From Lathyrus oleraceus (lineage: Eukaryota; Streptophyta; Magnoliopsida; Fabales; Fabaceae), in the NCBI RefSeq assembly GCF_024323335.1, contig NC_066583.1:412002031-412066030 (forward strand): 64,000 nucleotides of DNA, given 5' to 3'. A program made the translations under genes and the position numbers. The first letter of the stretch is position 1. Each line of letters opens with the position of its first letter. The notes under the pieces were generated by a model. The model was not told where the DNA came from and did not search any database. It was given only the letters and a program-made list of their open reading frames with translations. Positions 1 to 9,962 of the stretch are shown one piece after another.

Positions 1-15
1 ACAAAGTATGTCAGA

Positions 16-405
16 ATGCTAGACAATGGATCTGACACCTTAGACAAAATTATCCAGACTGGACAAATGACAGGAGACAAGTTTGGCATTGGGTTCAATG
101 AATCCAAACATGAGTGCAGTCACACTGGTAGCAAACCAAAATCCAAACCTGAGTGCAGTCACACTGGTAGCAAACCAAAATCCAAACCTGAGTGCAGTCA
201 CACTCGTAGAAAACTAAAGATTTCACATCATATGTCACAACATCATAAAGGAAGACAACAAAAAGGGAAACATCAAAGATGGAGATATCATTACTATGGA
301 AAATTTGGCCACATAAAACCATTCTGCAATAAGTTATATGGCTATCCTAGTCCTTATCATCATCAACCTAGACCCAAATATCACATACCTGTCAACAGAA
401 AATAA
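16..405 (+). pseudogene. copia gag C-terminal (nucleocapsid) remnant
   Basis: This is the tail of Gag, the protein that packages element RNA into virus-like particles. It carries the 13-residue tandem repeat (about residues 33-70) and then a degenerate zinc knuckle around residues 91-107. That knuckle keeps GKFGHIKPFC and LYGY, but both N-terminal cysteines of the C-X2-C-X4-H-X4-C motif are tyrosine (YHYYGKFGH), so it should not bind zinc. The reading frame enters from beyond the left edge; the first Met here is not a real start. It ends at a TAA (403-405), but the same frame continues into protease, so that TAA is a nonsense mutation within one gag-pol frame. Confidence 0.8.
112..219 (+). 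repeat. 39-bp in-frame tandem repeat in gag
   Basis: Two full 39-bp units (112-150, 151-189) and a partial third (190-219) begin with gagtgcagtcacact. Because 39 is a multiple of 3, each unit adds the same 13 residues (ECSHTGSKPKSKP), a basic Ser/Lys/Pro-rich spacer just upstream of the zinc knuckle. Confidence 0.9.
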
Positions 406-693
406 TGGGTTCCTAGGGATGGTGTTACAAACCTGATAGCTCACACTTCCTTCAGAGTTTCAGCCAAAGAAGACTGGTATTTTGACAGTGGGTGCTCCAG
501 ACACATGACTGGAAACAAAAACCTGCTAAGTGGCCTTCATCCTCATGCCACCAGCTATGTAACCTTTGGTGATGGAGCAAAGGGTGAAATCAAGGGGGTT
601 GGTAAGCTTAACTGCCCTGGAGTCCCTAACCTTGACAATGTCCTACTTGTTAAGGGACTGACTGCAAACCTAATAAGCATCAGTCAATTGGTC
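406..693 (+). pseudogene. copia protease domain remnant
   Basis: The same frame as the gag piece continues after the TAA and gives DWYFDSGCSRHMTG at 472-513. This is the aspartic-protease active-site region of plant copia elements (D-S-G in place of D-T-G), followed by a beta-rich stretch ending LISISQLV. The protease would mature the gag-pol polyprotein inside virus-like particles. The frame ends at TAA 694-696. The next segment resumes in another frame from about 690 (GLTVNFTKTECL), so a small out-of-frame deletion near 689 fused the domains incorrectly. Confidence 0.8.
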
Positions 694-1871
694 TAACTGT
701 AAACTTCACAAAAACTGAATGTCTGATTACAAATAAAGAAAATGAAGTGATCATGAAAGGAGTCAGGCCAAAGGACAACTGCTACATGTGGAGTTCTCAA
801 GAAACTGGTTATTCATCAATGTGTACTCTAGCCAAAGAAGAATAAGTGAAGATATGGCATCAAAGATTGGGCCATCTGCATCTTAAAGGAATGAGGAGGA
901 TTATATCTGTTGAAGCTGTTAGAGGAATTCCCAACTTGAAGATTGATGAAGGAAGAGTTTGTGGGGAATGTCAGATTGGAAAACAGACAAAGATGTCACA
1001 TCAGAAGCTCAGACATGACACCACTTCCAGAGTGCTGGAACTTCTCCATATGAATTTGATGGGACCCATGCAGGTGGAAAGTCTTGGTGGGAAGAAGTAT
1101 GCTTATGTAGTGGTGGATGACTTCTCCAGATACACCTGGGTCAATTTCATAAGAGAAAAATCTGATGTATTTGAAGTCTTCAAAGATCTTTGTCTAAGAC
1201 TTCAAAGAGAAAAAGAAAGTCAAGTTATCAAAATCAGAAGTGATCATGGGAAGGAATTTGAGAACAACAAATTTGTTGGATTCTGTGCATCAGAAGGAAT
1301 TATTCATGAGTTCTCATCTCCCATTACTCCCCAGCAAAATGGTGTGGTAGAAAGGAAAAATAGAACTCTCCAAGAATTAGCCAGAGCTATGATTCATGCC
1401 AAGAAATTTCCCTACCACTTCTGGGCTGAAGCTATGAACACAGCCTGCTATGTTCACAACAGAGTAACCTTGAAAAAAGGGACTCCTACTACTTTATATG
1501 AAGTCTGGAAAGGGAGAATACCTACATTCAAATACTTCCATGTGTTTGGTAGTAAATGTTATATCTTAACTGATCATGAACAAAGAAGGAAGATGGATCC
1601 CAAGAGTGATGAAGGAATATTTCTGGGCTACTCAACAAACAGCAGAGCTTTTAGAGTCTTTAATTCCAGAACAAAAGTAATGATGGAATCTATCAATGTT
1701 GTGGTTGATGATCAACAGACTGGTGTCACATACGATGTTGAGACATCCCTAAATGATTCCCCATCTGATTTCCCAGACAAAAGTAATGAGAGTGAACTCA
1801 CTCAAGCTGAACCTGAAGTTGACAAAATTTATAAAGGACCCTCTATCAGAATTCAGAAGAATCATCCTTAA
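690..1871 (+). pseudogene. copia GAG-pre-integrase and integrase
   Basis: The GAG-pre-integrase/HHCC zinc finger is visible as WHQRLGHLHLKG followed by CGECQIGKQ. The rve core follows, with LLHMNLMGP, IRSDHGKEFEN and QQNGVVERKNRTLQE. The integrase would insert the cDNA into the genome. In the D-D-E triad the second D (SDHG) and the E (VVERKN) are present, but the first D is asparagine (HMNLMGP), expected to abolish catalysis. An in-frame TAA (843-845) precedes the zinc finger and another (1869-1871) ends the visible ORF, although the same frame continues directly into RT. The region is therefore one polyprotein frame broken by point nonsense mutations. Confidence 0.88.
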
Positions 1872-2985
1872 GATCTCATTATAGGAGACCCAAATAAATG
1901 GGTCACAACTAGATCAAGGGATGTGATCTCACATGGATGTTTTATGTCCAAGATTGAGCCTAGGAATGTCAAGGAAGCCTTGACTGATGAGTTTTGGATC
2001 AATGCCATGCAAGAAGAGTTAGGCCAATTCAAGAGGAGTGAAGTATGGGAACTGGTTCCAAGACCTGAAGGAATAAATATCCTTGGAACAAAGTGGGTGT
2101 ACAAGAATAAATCTGATGAACAAGGTGTGGTTACAAAAAATAAAGCAAGATTAGTAGCACAGGGATACACTCAAGTTGAAGGAGTTGACTTTGATGAAAC
2201 ATTTGCCCATGTAGCTCGCCTTGAGTCCATTAGACTATTGCTTGGAGTGGCATGTATTCTGAAGTTCAAACTGTTCCAAATGGATGTAAAAAGTGCCTTC
2301 TTGAATGGCTACTTAAATGAGGAAGTATATGTTGAACAACCTAAAGGATTCACAGATCCAAATCTTCCAAAGCATATGTACAAGTTGAGGAAAGCCCTCT
2401 ATGGTTTGAAACAAGCTCCCAGGGCTTGGTATGATAGACTCACAGTGTTCCTCACTAACAATGGATACATGAAGGGAGGTATTGACAAGACCCTATTTGT
2501 TAAGAATGAAGGAGGAAAACTCATGGGGCTCAAATATATGTGGATGATATTATGTTTGGTGGGATGTCAGATCAGATGGTCGAACATTTTGTTAAACAAA
2601 TGCAGTCTGAATTTGAAATGAGCCTTATTGTAGAGCTGACCTATTTTCTTGGGCTACAAGTCAAGCAGATGGAAGATTCTATCTTTCTATCTCAAAGAAA
2701 ATATGCCAAAAACATTGTTAAGAAGTTTGGCATGGAGAATGCAAGTCATAAAAGGACACCTGCTCCTACACATCTGAAAGTCTCCAAAGATGAAAATGGT
2801 GTTAGTGTAGATCAAAGTCTCTACAGAAGCATGATAGGAAGTCTGCTATATCTCACAGCAAGCAGACCTGACATTGCTTTTGTTGTAGGTGTTTGTGCTA
2901 GATATCAAGTTGAACCAAAAATCAGTCACATAAACCAAGTGAAAAGGATACTGAAATATGTCAATGGCACCGGTGACTATGGGAT
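1872..2985 (+). pseudogene. copia reverse transcriptase (frameshifted)
   Basis: The region translates as RVT_2-type reverse transcriptase, the enzyme that copies element RNA to cDNA. Motifs seen are ALTDEFWINAMQEEL, KWVYKNKSDEQG, ARLVAQGYTQ, KSAFLNGYLNEEVYVEQP and LYGLKQAPRAWYDRL. The frame is that of the upstream integrase. Near 2535 it shifts: the catalytic YVDD region and the rest (MFGGMSDQMV, LGLQVKQMED, RPDIAFVVG) lie in a different frame starting about 2540. This is a one-base-type indel immediately before the active site. The C-terminal thumb/connection passes into RNase H at about 2985. Confidence 0.9.
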
Positions 2986-3506
2986 GTTGTATACTCATGG
3001 ATCTAGATCTATGTTGACTGGATATTATGATGCTGACTGGATATTGTGATGTTGACTGGGCTAGAAATGCTTCTGATAGGAAAAGCACATCAGGAGGGTG
3101 TTTCTTCTCGGGAAACAATTTAATATCATGGTTTAGTAAGAAACAAAATTGTGTGTCCCTTTCCACTACTGAAGTTGAATACATAGCAGCTAGAAGTAGT
3201 TGTTCTCAACTAGTTTGGATGAAACAGATACTGACTGAATACAATGTCACGCAAGATGTCATGACATTATACTGTGACAACCTGAGTGCTATAAATATTT
3301 CTAAGAACCCTATTCAGCACAGCAGGATAAAACACATTGATATTCGTCATCACTTTATTAGAGATCTAGTGGAAGAGAAAATCATAGCCCTGAAGCATGT
3401 TACTACTGAAATGCAATTAGCTAACATATTTACAAAGGCTTTGGATGCTAATCAATTTGAATGTTTAAGAGGGAAATTAGGGATTTGTATCCATGAGAAT
3501 TTATAG
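2985..3506 (+). pseudogene. copia RNase H domain (broken by 19-bp duplication)
   Basis: RNase H removes the RNA strand during reverse transcription. The frame gives DADW before the break and then CDVDWARNASDRKSTSGG, VSLSTTEVEYIA, LYCDNLSAI and HIDIRHHFIRD after it, all landmarks of copia RNase H. A 19-bp tandem duplication (3016-3053) puts the two halves in different frames. The final TAG at 3504-3506 looks like the natural pol terminus, after ECLRGKLGI. Confidence 0.9.
3016..3053 (+). repeat. 19-bp direct duplication within RNase H
   Basis: Units 3016-3034 and 3035-3053 both begin gactggatatt and are followed by a third gactgg. They differ at only three or so positions. Since 19 is not a multiple of 3, the duplication shifts the frame exactly where the two RNase H halves part. 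Confidence 0.9.
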
Positions 3507-3713
3507 CAATTAATTTGGAGTGGAAAAGGTAATAAAAATATTGTCTGCCCACTTAAAAGAAAGTGCCCCATTTATGGTAAATCATTACCTAGTATTAGAA
3601 CTCCCATCTATAGCATTTTCACACGCAACCTCAGCTCAACCATTTCCATCTTCCTCAAACTTCATCGACCTTCTCTGCTAGGGCAACATAAATCCTTTCA
3701 CAAGCTCAACAAG
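3507..3713 (+). other. pol to env-position spacer
   Basis: This 207-bp stretch has no ORF and separates the pol stop from the next ATG (3714, context aacaagATGtca). In SIRE-type elements such a spacer is thought to hold signals for expressing the downstream ORF, for example a splice acceptor. I cannot identify a specific acceptor here. Confidence 0.4.
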
Positions 3714-5519
3714 ATGTCACAACATCCTTCATCTTCAAGTTGTAAAAATACCAAACCTGCACACAAAGCAAGAACACCCTCTATGGATTTTCTTAATGAA
3801 GAAATTTTGGAAGTGATTCCCCTATTAGTCATCCCAGGCGATGCTCCTGGTCCATCCTCCACTGTAAGACATACTCAAGGTAATAGTTCTGATAACCCTA
3901 CCTCTAAAGATGACATGCATCATACTGATCGTGTCATTAGAAATCTTGTCACGAGGATCCTAAATGAAGGACACTCTGTAAAGGGAGTTTCTACTCCCCT
4001 ATCTAGAAGAGACCCTTCTCCTAAGGTTGGACCTCACAATGAGAAAGATGATGATTCATCTAGGTCTGAGAAAGATATTGCTGCAGAAGGACTGTGTTCT
4101 TTAGGGCAAACCTTACCTTGTAAGAAATATGTAGATGCTTCTCAATCTAAGAGGCATGACTCTGCTAAGAAGGTGATCGACTTGGAAGATGAGAGCTTAG
4201 ATGATGAAGATGATAGCTTGCTTCATCACTTGAAGCTAAGTGTTGCTAAGAGAATGAAGACCAGGAAGGGTAGGTCTGTGGCTGAGATGATGACAGCCAA
4301 AACTGGTAAGAAGGCTACTGTTGTAGGCCCTTCAAAGTCTTGGAGTAAAGTGAAGGTAAAGAAGAGAAAGGTAAGAGAAAGTTCTGATTCAGAGGAAGAT
4401 ATTGAAGACGATGTCCCGAAAATCTCTCCTGTCAAAAGGTTAAATATTAGAAAATCTCCTGCAAAGGTTGCTGCTGTACACATGGATAACATTTCCTTCC
4501 ATCTTGAAGATGGTGCAACCAAGTGGAAATTTGCAATCCAAAGGAGAGTGGTTGTGGAAAGAGAACTGGGAAAGGATGTTGTGGAAGTTAAGGAGGTCAT
4601 GGACTTGATTAAGTCTACTGGTTTAATGAAAACAGTTAGTGGGTTATCTCAATGTTTTGAAGGTCTTGTTAAATAGTTTGTGGTGAACATCCCTGAGGAC
4701 ATTGCTGACAAGAACAATAAAGAGTTTTGTAAGGTGTTTGTTAGAGGAAAGTGTGTGAAGTTTTCTCCAACTGTGATCAATAAGTTCCTAGGAAGAGGAA
4801 CATAAGGTGCTGTTGAACTAGAGGCCACAGACAATGAGGTCTGTAGGAAAATAGCTGCTGGACAGGTCAAGGAGTGGCCAAGCAAGAAGCATCTCTCTGC
4901 TGGAAAATTAACCGTGAAATATGCTATCTTGCATAAGATAGGGCCAGCAAACTGGGTACCAACAAACCACATCTCTACAATCTCTAATGCTCTTGGAAGG
5001 ATCATATTTGCTATTGGAACCAAGCTTAATTTTGATTATGGAAGATTCATGTTTGAACAAATTGTCAAACATGCTTCGACAAATGCAGTGAAGCTGCCCG
5101 TAGCCTTTCCCTCAATATATTGTGGGATAATCCTAAGCCAGCAACTTGGAATATTGAGCACAAGTGATATCCCTAGTAGAAGAAAACCTCAATTGTCAGT
5201 GCATTACAAATTATTTGAAGGCAGTCATGTCAATGACATTGTCATGACATCTGCTATGAAGAAGCCAGCCTCTCAAGGTGGCCTGATTGCTGAACTGAAA
5301 GAGACCTGTAAGGAATTGGAGACTGGGATAAGGGTGGCTAAAGCTAGGAAAGAAGCTCTAGAGGTTCTGATTAATAGTTTGGAGCAAGGAGATATGGATA
5401 ATGCTGGTCAAGCCAAAGAAACAGATGCCCAGACCTCAAGTGAGAAGTCTGAATCTCAAGATAAATCAAGTGGCAGTTCTGGGTCTGAAGTTGATGAAGA
5501 TGCTAGCTCCTCTGACTGA
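3714..5519 (+). pseudogene. env-position ORF with plant-transposon-protein-like domain
   Basis: One frame of about 602 codons runs from ATG 3714 to TGA 5517-5519, interrupted by TAG 4674-4676 and TAA 4803-4805. The N-terminal half is charged and low in complexity, with acidic clusters (LEDESLDDEDDSLL) and basic clusters (KVKVKKRKVRESS). The middle (about 4700-5190) has VRGKCVKFSPTVINKFLGRG, LSAGKLTVKYAILHKIGPAN and LPVAFPSIYCGIILSQQ. This resembles the domain annotated as putative plant transposon protein (PF20167-like) that follows pol in SIRE/Maximus elements. A coiled-coil-prone helix (ELKETCKELETGIRVAKARK) and an acidic Ser-rich tail end it. I see no clear signal peptide or membrane anchor, so an envelope function is not supported. 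Function is unknown. Confidence 0.75.
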
Positions 5520-5825
5520 GTCGTGGTGAAGATGGTCCCCCTGTTATGATGATGTGCTGTTCTGGAAGCCTTGATGTTTGATGTTTTTTTTGGCAGTCTT
5601 GTTTTGATGCCTTGATGTAATTTTTGGGTTCTCTTTGTGATTTCTCTGGATTTCTTTTTATCTCAGCTTATATAGCTGTGTATAATTGTGGTTATGTAAC
5701 ACCTGACAATATGTTTTAACATTCTATATGTTTTAACATTCTATGTGACATTCTCTGTTGGACTAATAGACATTTATTTTGTCTCATTGGTCTCTTTGGT
5801 CTATTTTGACTAAAAAACGGGAGAA

Positions 5826-5899
5826 GTTAATATGTGGAGAGCTGCAGTTAATATGTAGAGAGTTGCAGTTAATATGTGGAGAGCTGCAGTTAATATGTG
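5826..5899 (+). repeat. 21-bp tandem repeat in 3' untranslated region
   Basis: Three 21-bp units (5826-5846, 5847-5867, 5868-5888) and an 11-bp partial share gttaatatgt followed by g/agagagc/ttgca. They lie between the env-position ORF and the LTR; no coding role is seen. Confidence 0.9.
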
Positions 5900-6207
5900 C
5901 TATGAAGTAGCTAGGCTATAAATAGATGACAGCTGATGTTGAACAAAATGATGTTCTGTGTTGTACAGGTAATGTTGAAGGAGATGTCAGATGGGGTGAT
6001 GGATGTTACAGGTGTTGTTGAAGGAGATGTCTGTATTGAACAGACTTAGGGGGAGAAGAAGCACATATGTGTTTAATGTGTGTTTACTAGTTGCTATTAT
6101 AGCTAGTAAATGTGTGGTTTATTACTTCTACTGCTGTTTAACTGTTGATATGTTTTTTTTACTCTTGTGAACAAATGGACTGATATATGTTTTAGCTAAA
6201 ATTTGCC

Positions 6208-6217
6208 AAAGGGGGAG
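6208..6217 (+). promoter_or_regulatory. polypurine tract
   Basis: aaagggggag sits two bases before the LTR start (tgttggttc). This is the position and composition of the plus-strand primer that survives RNase H during reverse transcription. Confidence 0.75.
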
Positions 6218-6219
6218 TT

Positions 6220-7170
6220 TGTTGGTTCTATGTGTTGGCAACAATTTTGGTAAAACCTAGAGTGTTCACAAGTTGTCACATGTGTTGTCTTGACAAAAGA
6301 TAACATGTACCTGCAGGATGTTTAAAATGTGATTATGCAGGATTTTACTGAGATGTCAGACCCGATGTCATGACATTTGTATACAGAACATTCAGTATGA
6401 ATGTTATGTATTATATGATTGCGTTTTTAATGCCAATCTATGTATGATTGATAAGATGATTGAACGCGCTATCAATCAATAATTACAACTAGATTGACTT
6501 ATTTTCTAAAAAGATATAATCAGCTGTCATGAGAAGATATGAATGGAAAATAGTTTTAGGGTTTTATGATGTCCAAGCCAAGCAAATTTCTTCTATATAA
6601 AGGACATGGAAAACCTGGTTTTACACACAAGAAATAACGAATGAAATATTGAGAGAGAATAAGGGTTTGAGTCTTGTGTGGTCGTGTGTATTGTAAGCCA
6701 TTCAATTCATCCATGGATGATTGAAGTGGAATGAATTTTGAGTTGTAATTTGTCCACTCTAAGCTTTGAAGCATGAGTGTGTGTTTACTTGATTGAAGCT
6801 TTTAAGCAAGATTAAGTATGTGTCTTTGAAGAGTGTCTTCTTTTCATTGTAATACTTGTTTTATATCACTACTGTGATTGAGGGGGGTGAGTGGGATCTC
6901 ATATCTAAGAGTACTTAGGTAGAAGTCACACGGGTAGAGATTAGGTGAAAAGACAGTAACTTGAAGTTGTTTACTGAGAGTCTTTGAACTGATTCTGTTT
7001 AGCGGATTTCCTTCCTGGCTTGGTAGCCCCCAGACGTAGGTGAGTTTGCACCGAACTGGTTTAACAATTGCTTGTGTCTCTTGCATTACTGTTCTTTATC
7101 TTTTATCCTGTTTGTATTGTTCAGATATTAGTGTCGTGACATTACCTTCGACATCTCATATCTGATACCA
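6220..7170 (+). repeat. 3' LTR of the SIRE-type copia element
   Basis: The LTR begins TGTTGG right after the polypurine tract. A TATA box (tatataa, 6594-6600) lies about 375 bp in and would place the R region shortly after. The right edge is set at the CA of 7169-7170 because sequence from about 7176 onward is homologous to Tat-element 3' UTR elsewhere in the window. A CA at 7157-7158 is an alternative end. There is no second LTR copy in the window to confirm the edges. Confidence 0.7.
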
Positions 7171-8165
7171 GAATTTCAATTTTTTTCAAAATCATGCTTT
7201 CCTTAAATGTATAAAAGCGTTAATTTTAAGCAATCGATTTCATTAAAAGGAATATCAAAAGTGGTTTGAAAGCGGTAAGCCCTACGTGTGGAGCGTTATT
7301 GGGTTTCCCCATGCAGTTGGCATGTTTCCTCTTTCATCCTCGACAGTATGCTATCATCCGTTTTTTGTTGATTTCCCCAGCCGGTTAATTCGTCGTTATC
7401 CCTAGTTCAGTTTGTGATTGTCCTCACTCGTGTGGTAGGCACTTTATTACAACAGGTTTTGGTAGAACTTTGGTTCCCCGCAAGTCGCCATCAGATTCAT
7501 TCCCAAGTAGAATTTCATCCTGGTTTCTGAGCAGTTATTTGTGTTTAGGGTTGTTTCCCATTTAATATGATGTTAAATTAAAATTCCCCGCAGGGGTGAT
7601 AATAGTTTCCTTAGTGAATCTTCTCCTTCCTTCCCCATCTATGGTTGAGTCGTTGAGACGTTTGATCTTTTCTCCCGCAATGGTTTCCCTCTTTAGTGGA
7701 TTGGTCGAGAATTGTATCGATGATTCAAACCAGTGACACCTTGTATCCTTTGGGATTGTTTTGTCAGCATAATCATCATATATACATATACATATACACT
7801 CATATAACTCACATTTATTGCATTATTACATTTCTTGTGATTTTGATCCTCTGCTATGGAGGTACTTTATACCCATAAACGTTTGGTGTGACTGTCCTCT
7901 TTCAATTGTAGCGGGTCACCCCCCCCCCCCTAAGCAGAAAGACTCCAACCTTTCTCCTTTCCCCATTGAGATATTTCCTCGTGGATGATTATCATTTCAG
8001 CTTCCTCCCCATTTGATTATCTGGATGGAACCACTCCCCTTGAGTTATATTCTCATTGGGTTGAGTCTTGATTGACCGTTTTTTTCTAGATCTTACCTAG
8101 ATAGATGCTTTTGGTCCCCTGAGAGTTTATTACCTAGTAACTAGTAATATTCTTCTTAGTTTAAA
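7171..8165 (+). other. Tat/Ogre 3' UTR segment, left arm of inverted repeat
   Basis: This non-coding stretch has recurring gtttcccc/ttccccgcag-type motifs, a C-run at about 7917-7930 and a short tatacatatac tract near 7785-7800. It aligns in reverse orientation with about 11170-10160. Matching landmarks are gtcagcataatcatcata, tgtcctctttcaattgta, tcctcgtggatgat, tctggatggaaccactgc/cc and gacctagatcttacctag-type sequence near the end. Position 11664 downwards shows the partner follows a Tat integrase, so this arm is probably 3' UTR of a second, plus-strand Tat element. The SIRE-type element cut it on the left. Confidence 0.65.
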
Positions 8166-9962
8166 ATCATGTCCTTCTTTTTTATTTTAGTGATGGTGAT
8201 GAATGGACCAGTCTGGCGAGGCTCGCCTGAGAAGGTAACCAGAGTTTTGCTCCGGTGGTGAGTTGGCATGGTCTAGAGCCACCTGATCTATTCAAATTGT
8301 TTTAATCACGAGCATTGGTTTTGATTACCACTCATGTGGCACGCTGACTCAACTCCATCATGGAACACACATTTAGATCCACTTGATCTGCCACCTCAAT
8401 TAATGAGGGAGATCAAGTGATCTGCATTTATTTTTATTTTCCTAATTTTTTTTATTTGTGTTATTTTCATTATTTCATATTAATTTTAATATTGATCCAA
8501 AAAAGATGAGAGTTTCACCAAAAAAAATTAAATAAATTCCTCTTTAATTTTCTAAATTAAAATTATTTTTTGGATCATTATTAATGTTTCATGATTTAAT
8601 TGACTTTGTGAATATTTTTAATTGTTTAAAATACTTTTAAGTTTCCAAAAATTATGAAAAAATTTCTCCAAGGTCCTTTGACCTTGTTTGACCTATGATA
8701 AATCACATGGCTATTTCTTTGGTGTTTTGATGAGGTTTTAGGAAATTGACCAACCATTATTTAGTTTAATGCATATTTTTATTATTTTTAATTGTTTAAA
8801 TACCAAATAAATTATGTAGAGCCATTTTAATTGACTTGTTGACTTTGACTTGTATTGTTGGGCCTTAGTCAAGGTTGATTTGACCTTTTAGGTTAAGATC
8901 ATTGGATTTTAAGGATTGATGGAATGTACATTCCATCTCCCAAAAGGAATGGATGATCTTAATTTGGTAAAAGTCCTCCTTTGACCAATTTGTGTTGGAT
9001 CCATTCCCCCTCCCTCTTCATCTCATTCCCCTTCTTTACTCATTCATATCATGGACCTATGATATTCTATATCCTAAGGCTAGTTGATTGCAAAATCAAC
9101 ATGAGTATGGATGAGATTAGGTCCACCACTTTGCATATTATTTTTGTGTGTGGTATGTTTCATGAGCATAGTCCATTATACTATGTCTCTAACATGCATT
9201 AACACCAAAATTTTATTGCCCGGTCTCAAATAGTTGTGACTTCTACATAAGTCCAATTATTACTGCTTAACATAGCGCTAAATTTGTGACACAAAAGGCA
9301 TAGTATTCTAGTAGGTGAGATTGTACGTCTCCCCTCTTTCATGGTATTGTTTTGAAACTTGGCCTTTTTTCCTTCCTTTGGAAGATGTCTTGGTTCAAGG
9401 ATCCATGCTTGTGAATAATGGGTTGAGTGTTCTACAAAGAATGACATAAACAAAACAAAAGCAAAAGCAATACTAACTTCTGATCAACTAACGACTAACA
9501 TTTAATTTCAAGTTATTTACTTTTATGCACTTTAATTTTAAGTCTTTATTAATTTTCCATTATTCATACCATTCAACTTGTTTACTTTAATGTCATTTTC
9601 ACTTTGCTCATTTGAGCCTTATCTTGTGATTATCTTGTGATTCTATATACATGTTTGTGTTTGTGGTCTTTTGACCTTAATGTACATAATAAAAACAAAA
9701 AACCCTAAAAGACATTTGTGTGGACTGTTGGATTTGTTCTGAGACTATTGGACTTTGGGTGCTAACACCTTCCCTCTGTGTAACCAACCCCTTCTCTGTA
9801 ATCTCTGGCATTTTATTTGTTTTGATTTGAAAACTTATAATCTTTTGGGTTTTGTTCGTACTTTTCCCTTTTCCCTTGGAAACAATAAAAGCGCGGTGGT
9901 GACTCTGATTTTATTGACGTCTAGCTTATCCATAGGTTGATGGTCATGAATTTACCGCTACA
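8166..9962 (+). mobile_element. Ogre/Tat-type LTR fragment, plus orientation, left-truncated
   Basis: The right end carries the hallmark of legume Ogre-type LTRs: gtgctaacaccttccctctg, then ggaaacaataaaagcg followed by cggtggtgactctg, and a terminal ccgctaca ending in CA at 9962. The same tail is found in the minus-strand solo LTR of this window. Mid-LTR segments near 8660-8700 (ccaaggtcctttgacctt) and 8330-8420 also match that LTR. The left side passes without a TG terminus into 3' UTR sequence at about 8166, so the LTR start was deleted. No coding sequence; short ORFs here are chance. Confidence 0.7.

Larger units (their letters stand above)
1..7170 (+). mobile_element. SIRE/Maximus-type Ty1/copia retrotransposon, 5' truncated by window edge
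   Basis: Domains run in Ty1/copia order: gag zinc-knuckle region, protease, integrase, reverse transcriptase, RNase H. A separate ORF then lies between RNase H and the 3' LTR, followed by a polypurine tract and an LTR. Integrase before RT defines copia. The extra ORF in env position is typical of the SIRE/Maximus lineage. The 5' LTR and most of gag lie outside the window, so the left TSD cannot be compared. Coding frames carry at least four nonsense codons in gag-pol-env, a small deletion near 689, a frameshift near 2535 and a 19-bp duplication at 3016-3053. The copy cannot be autonomous. Confidence 0.88.
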
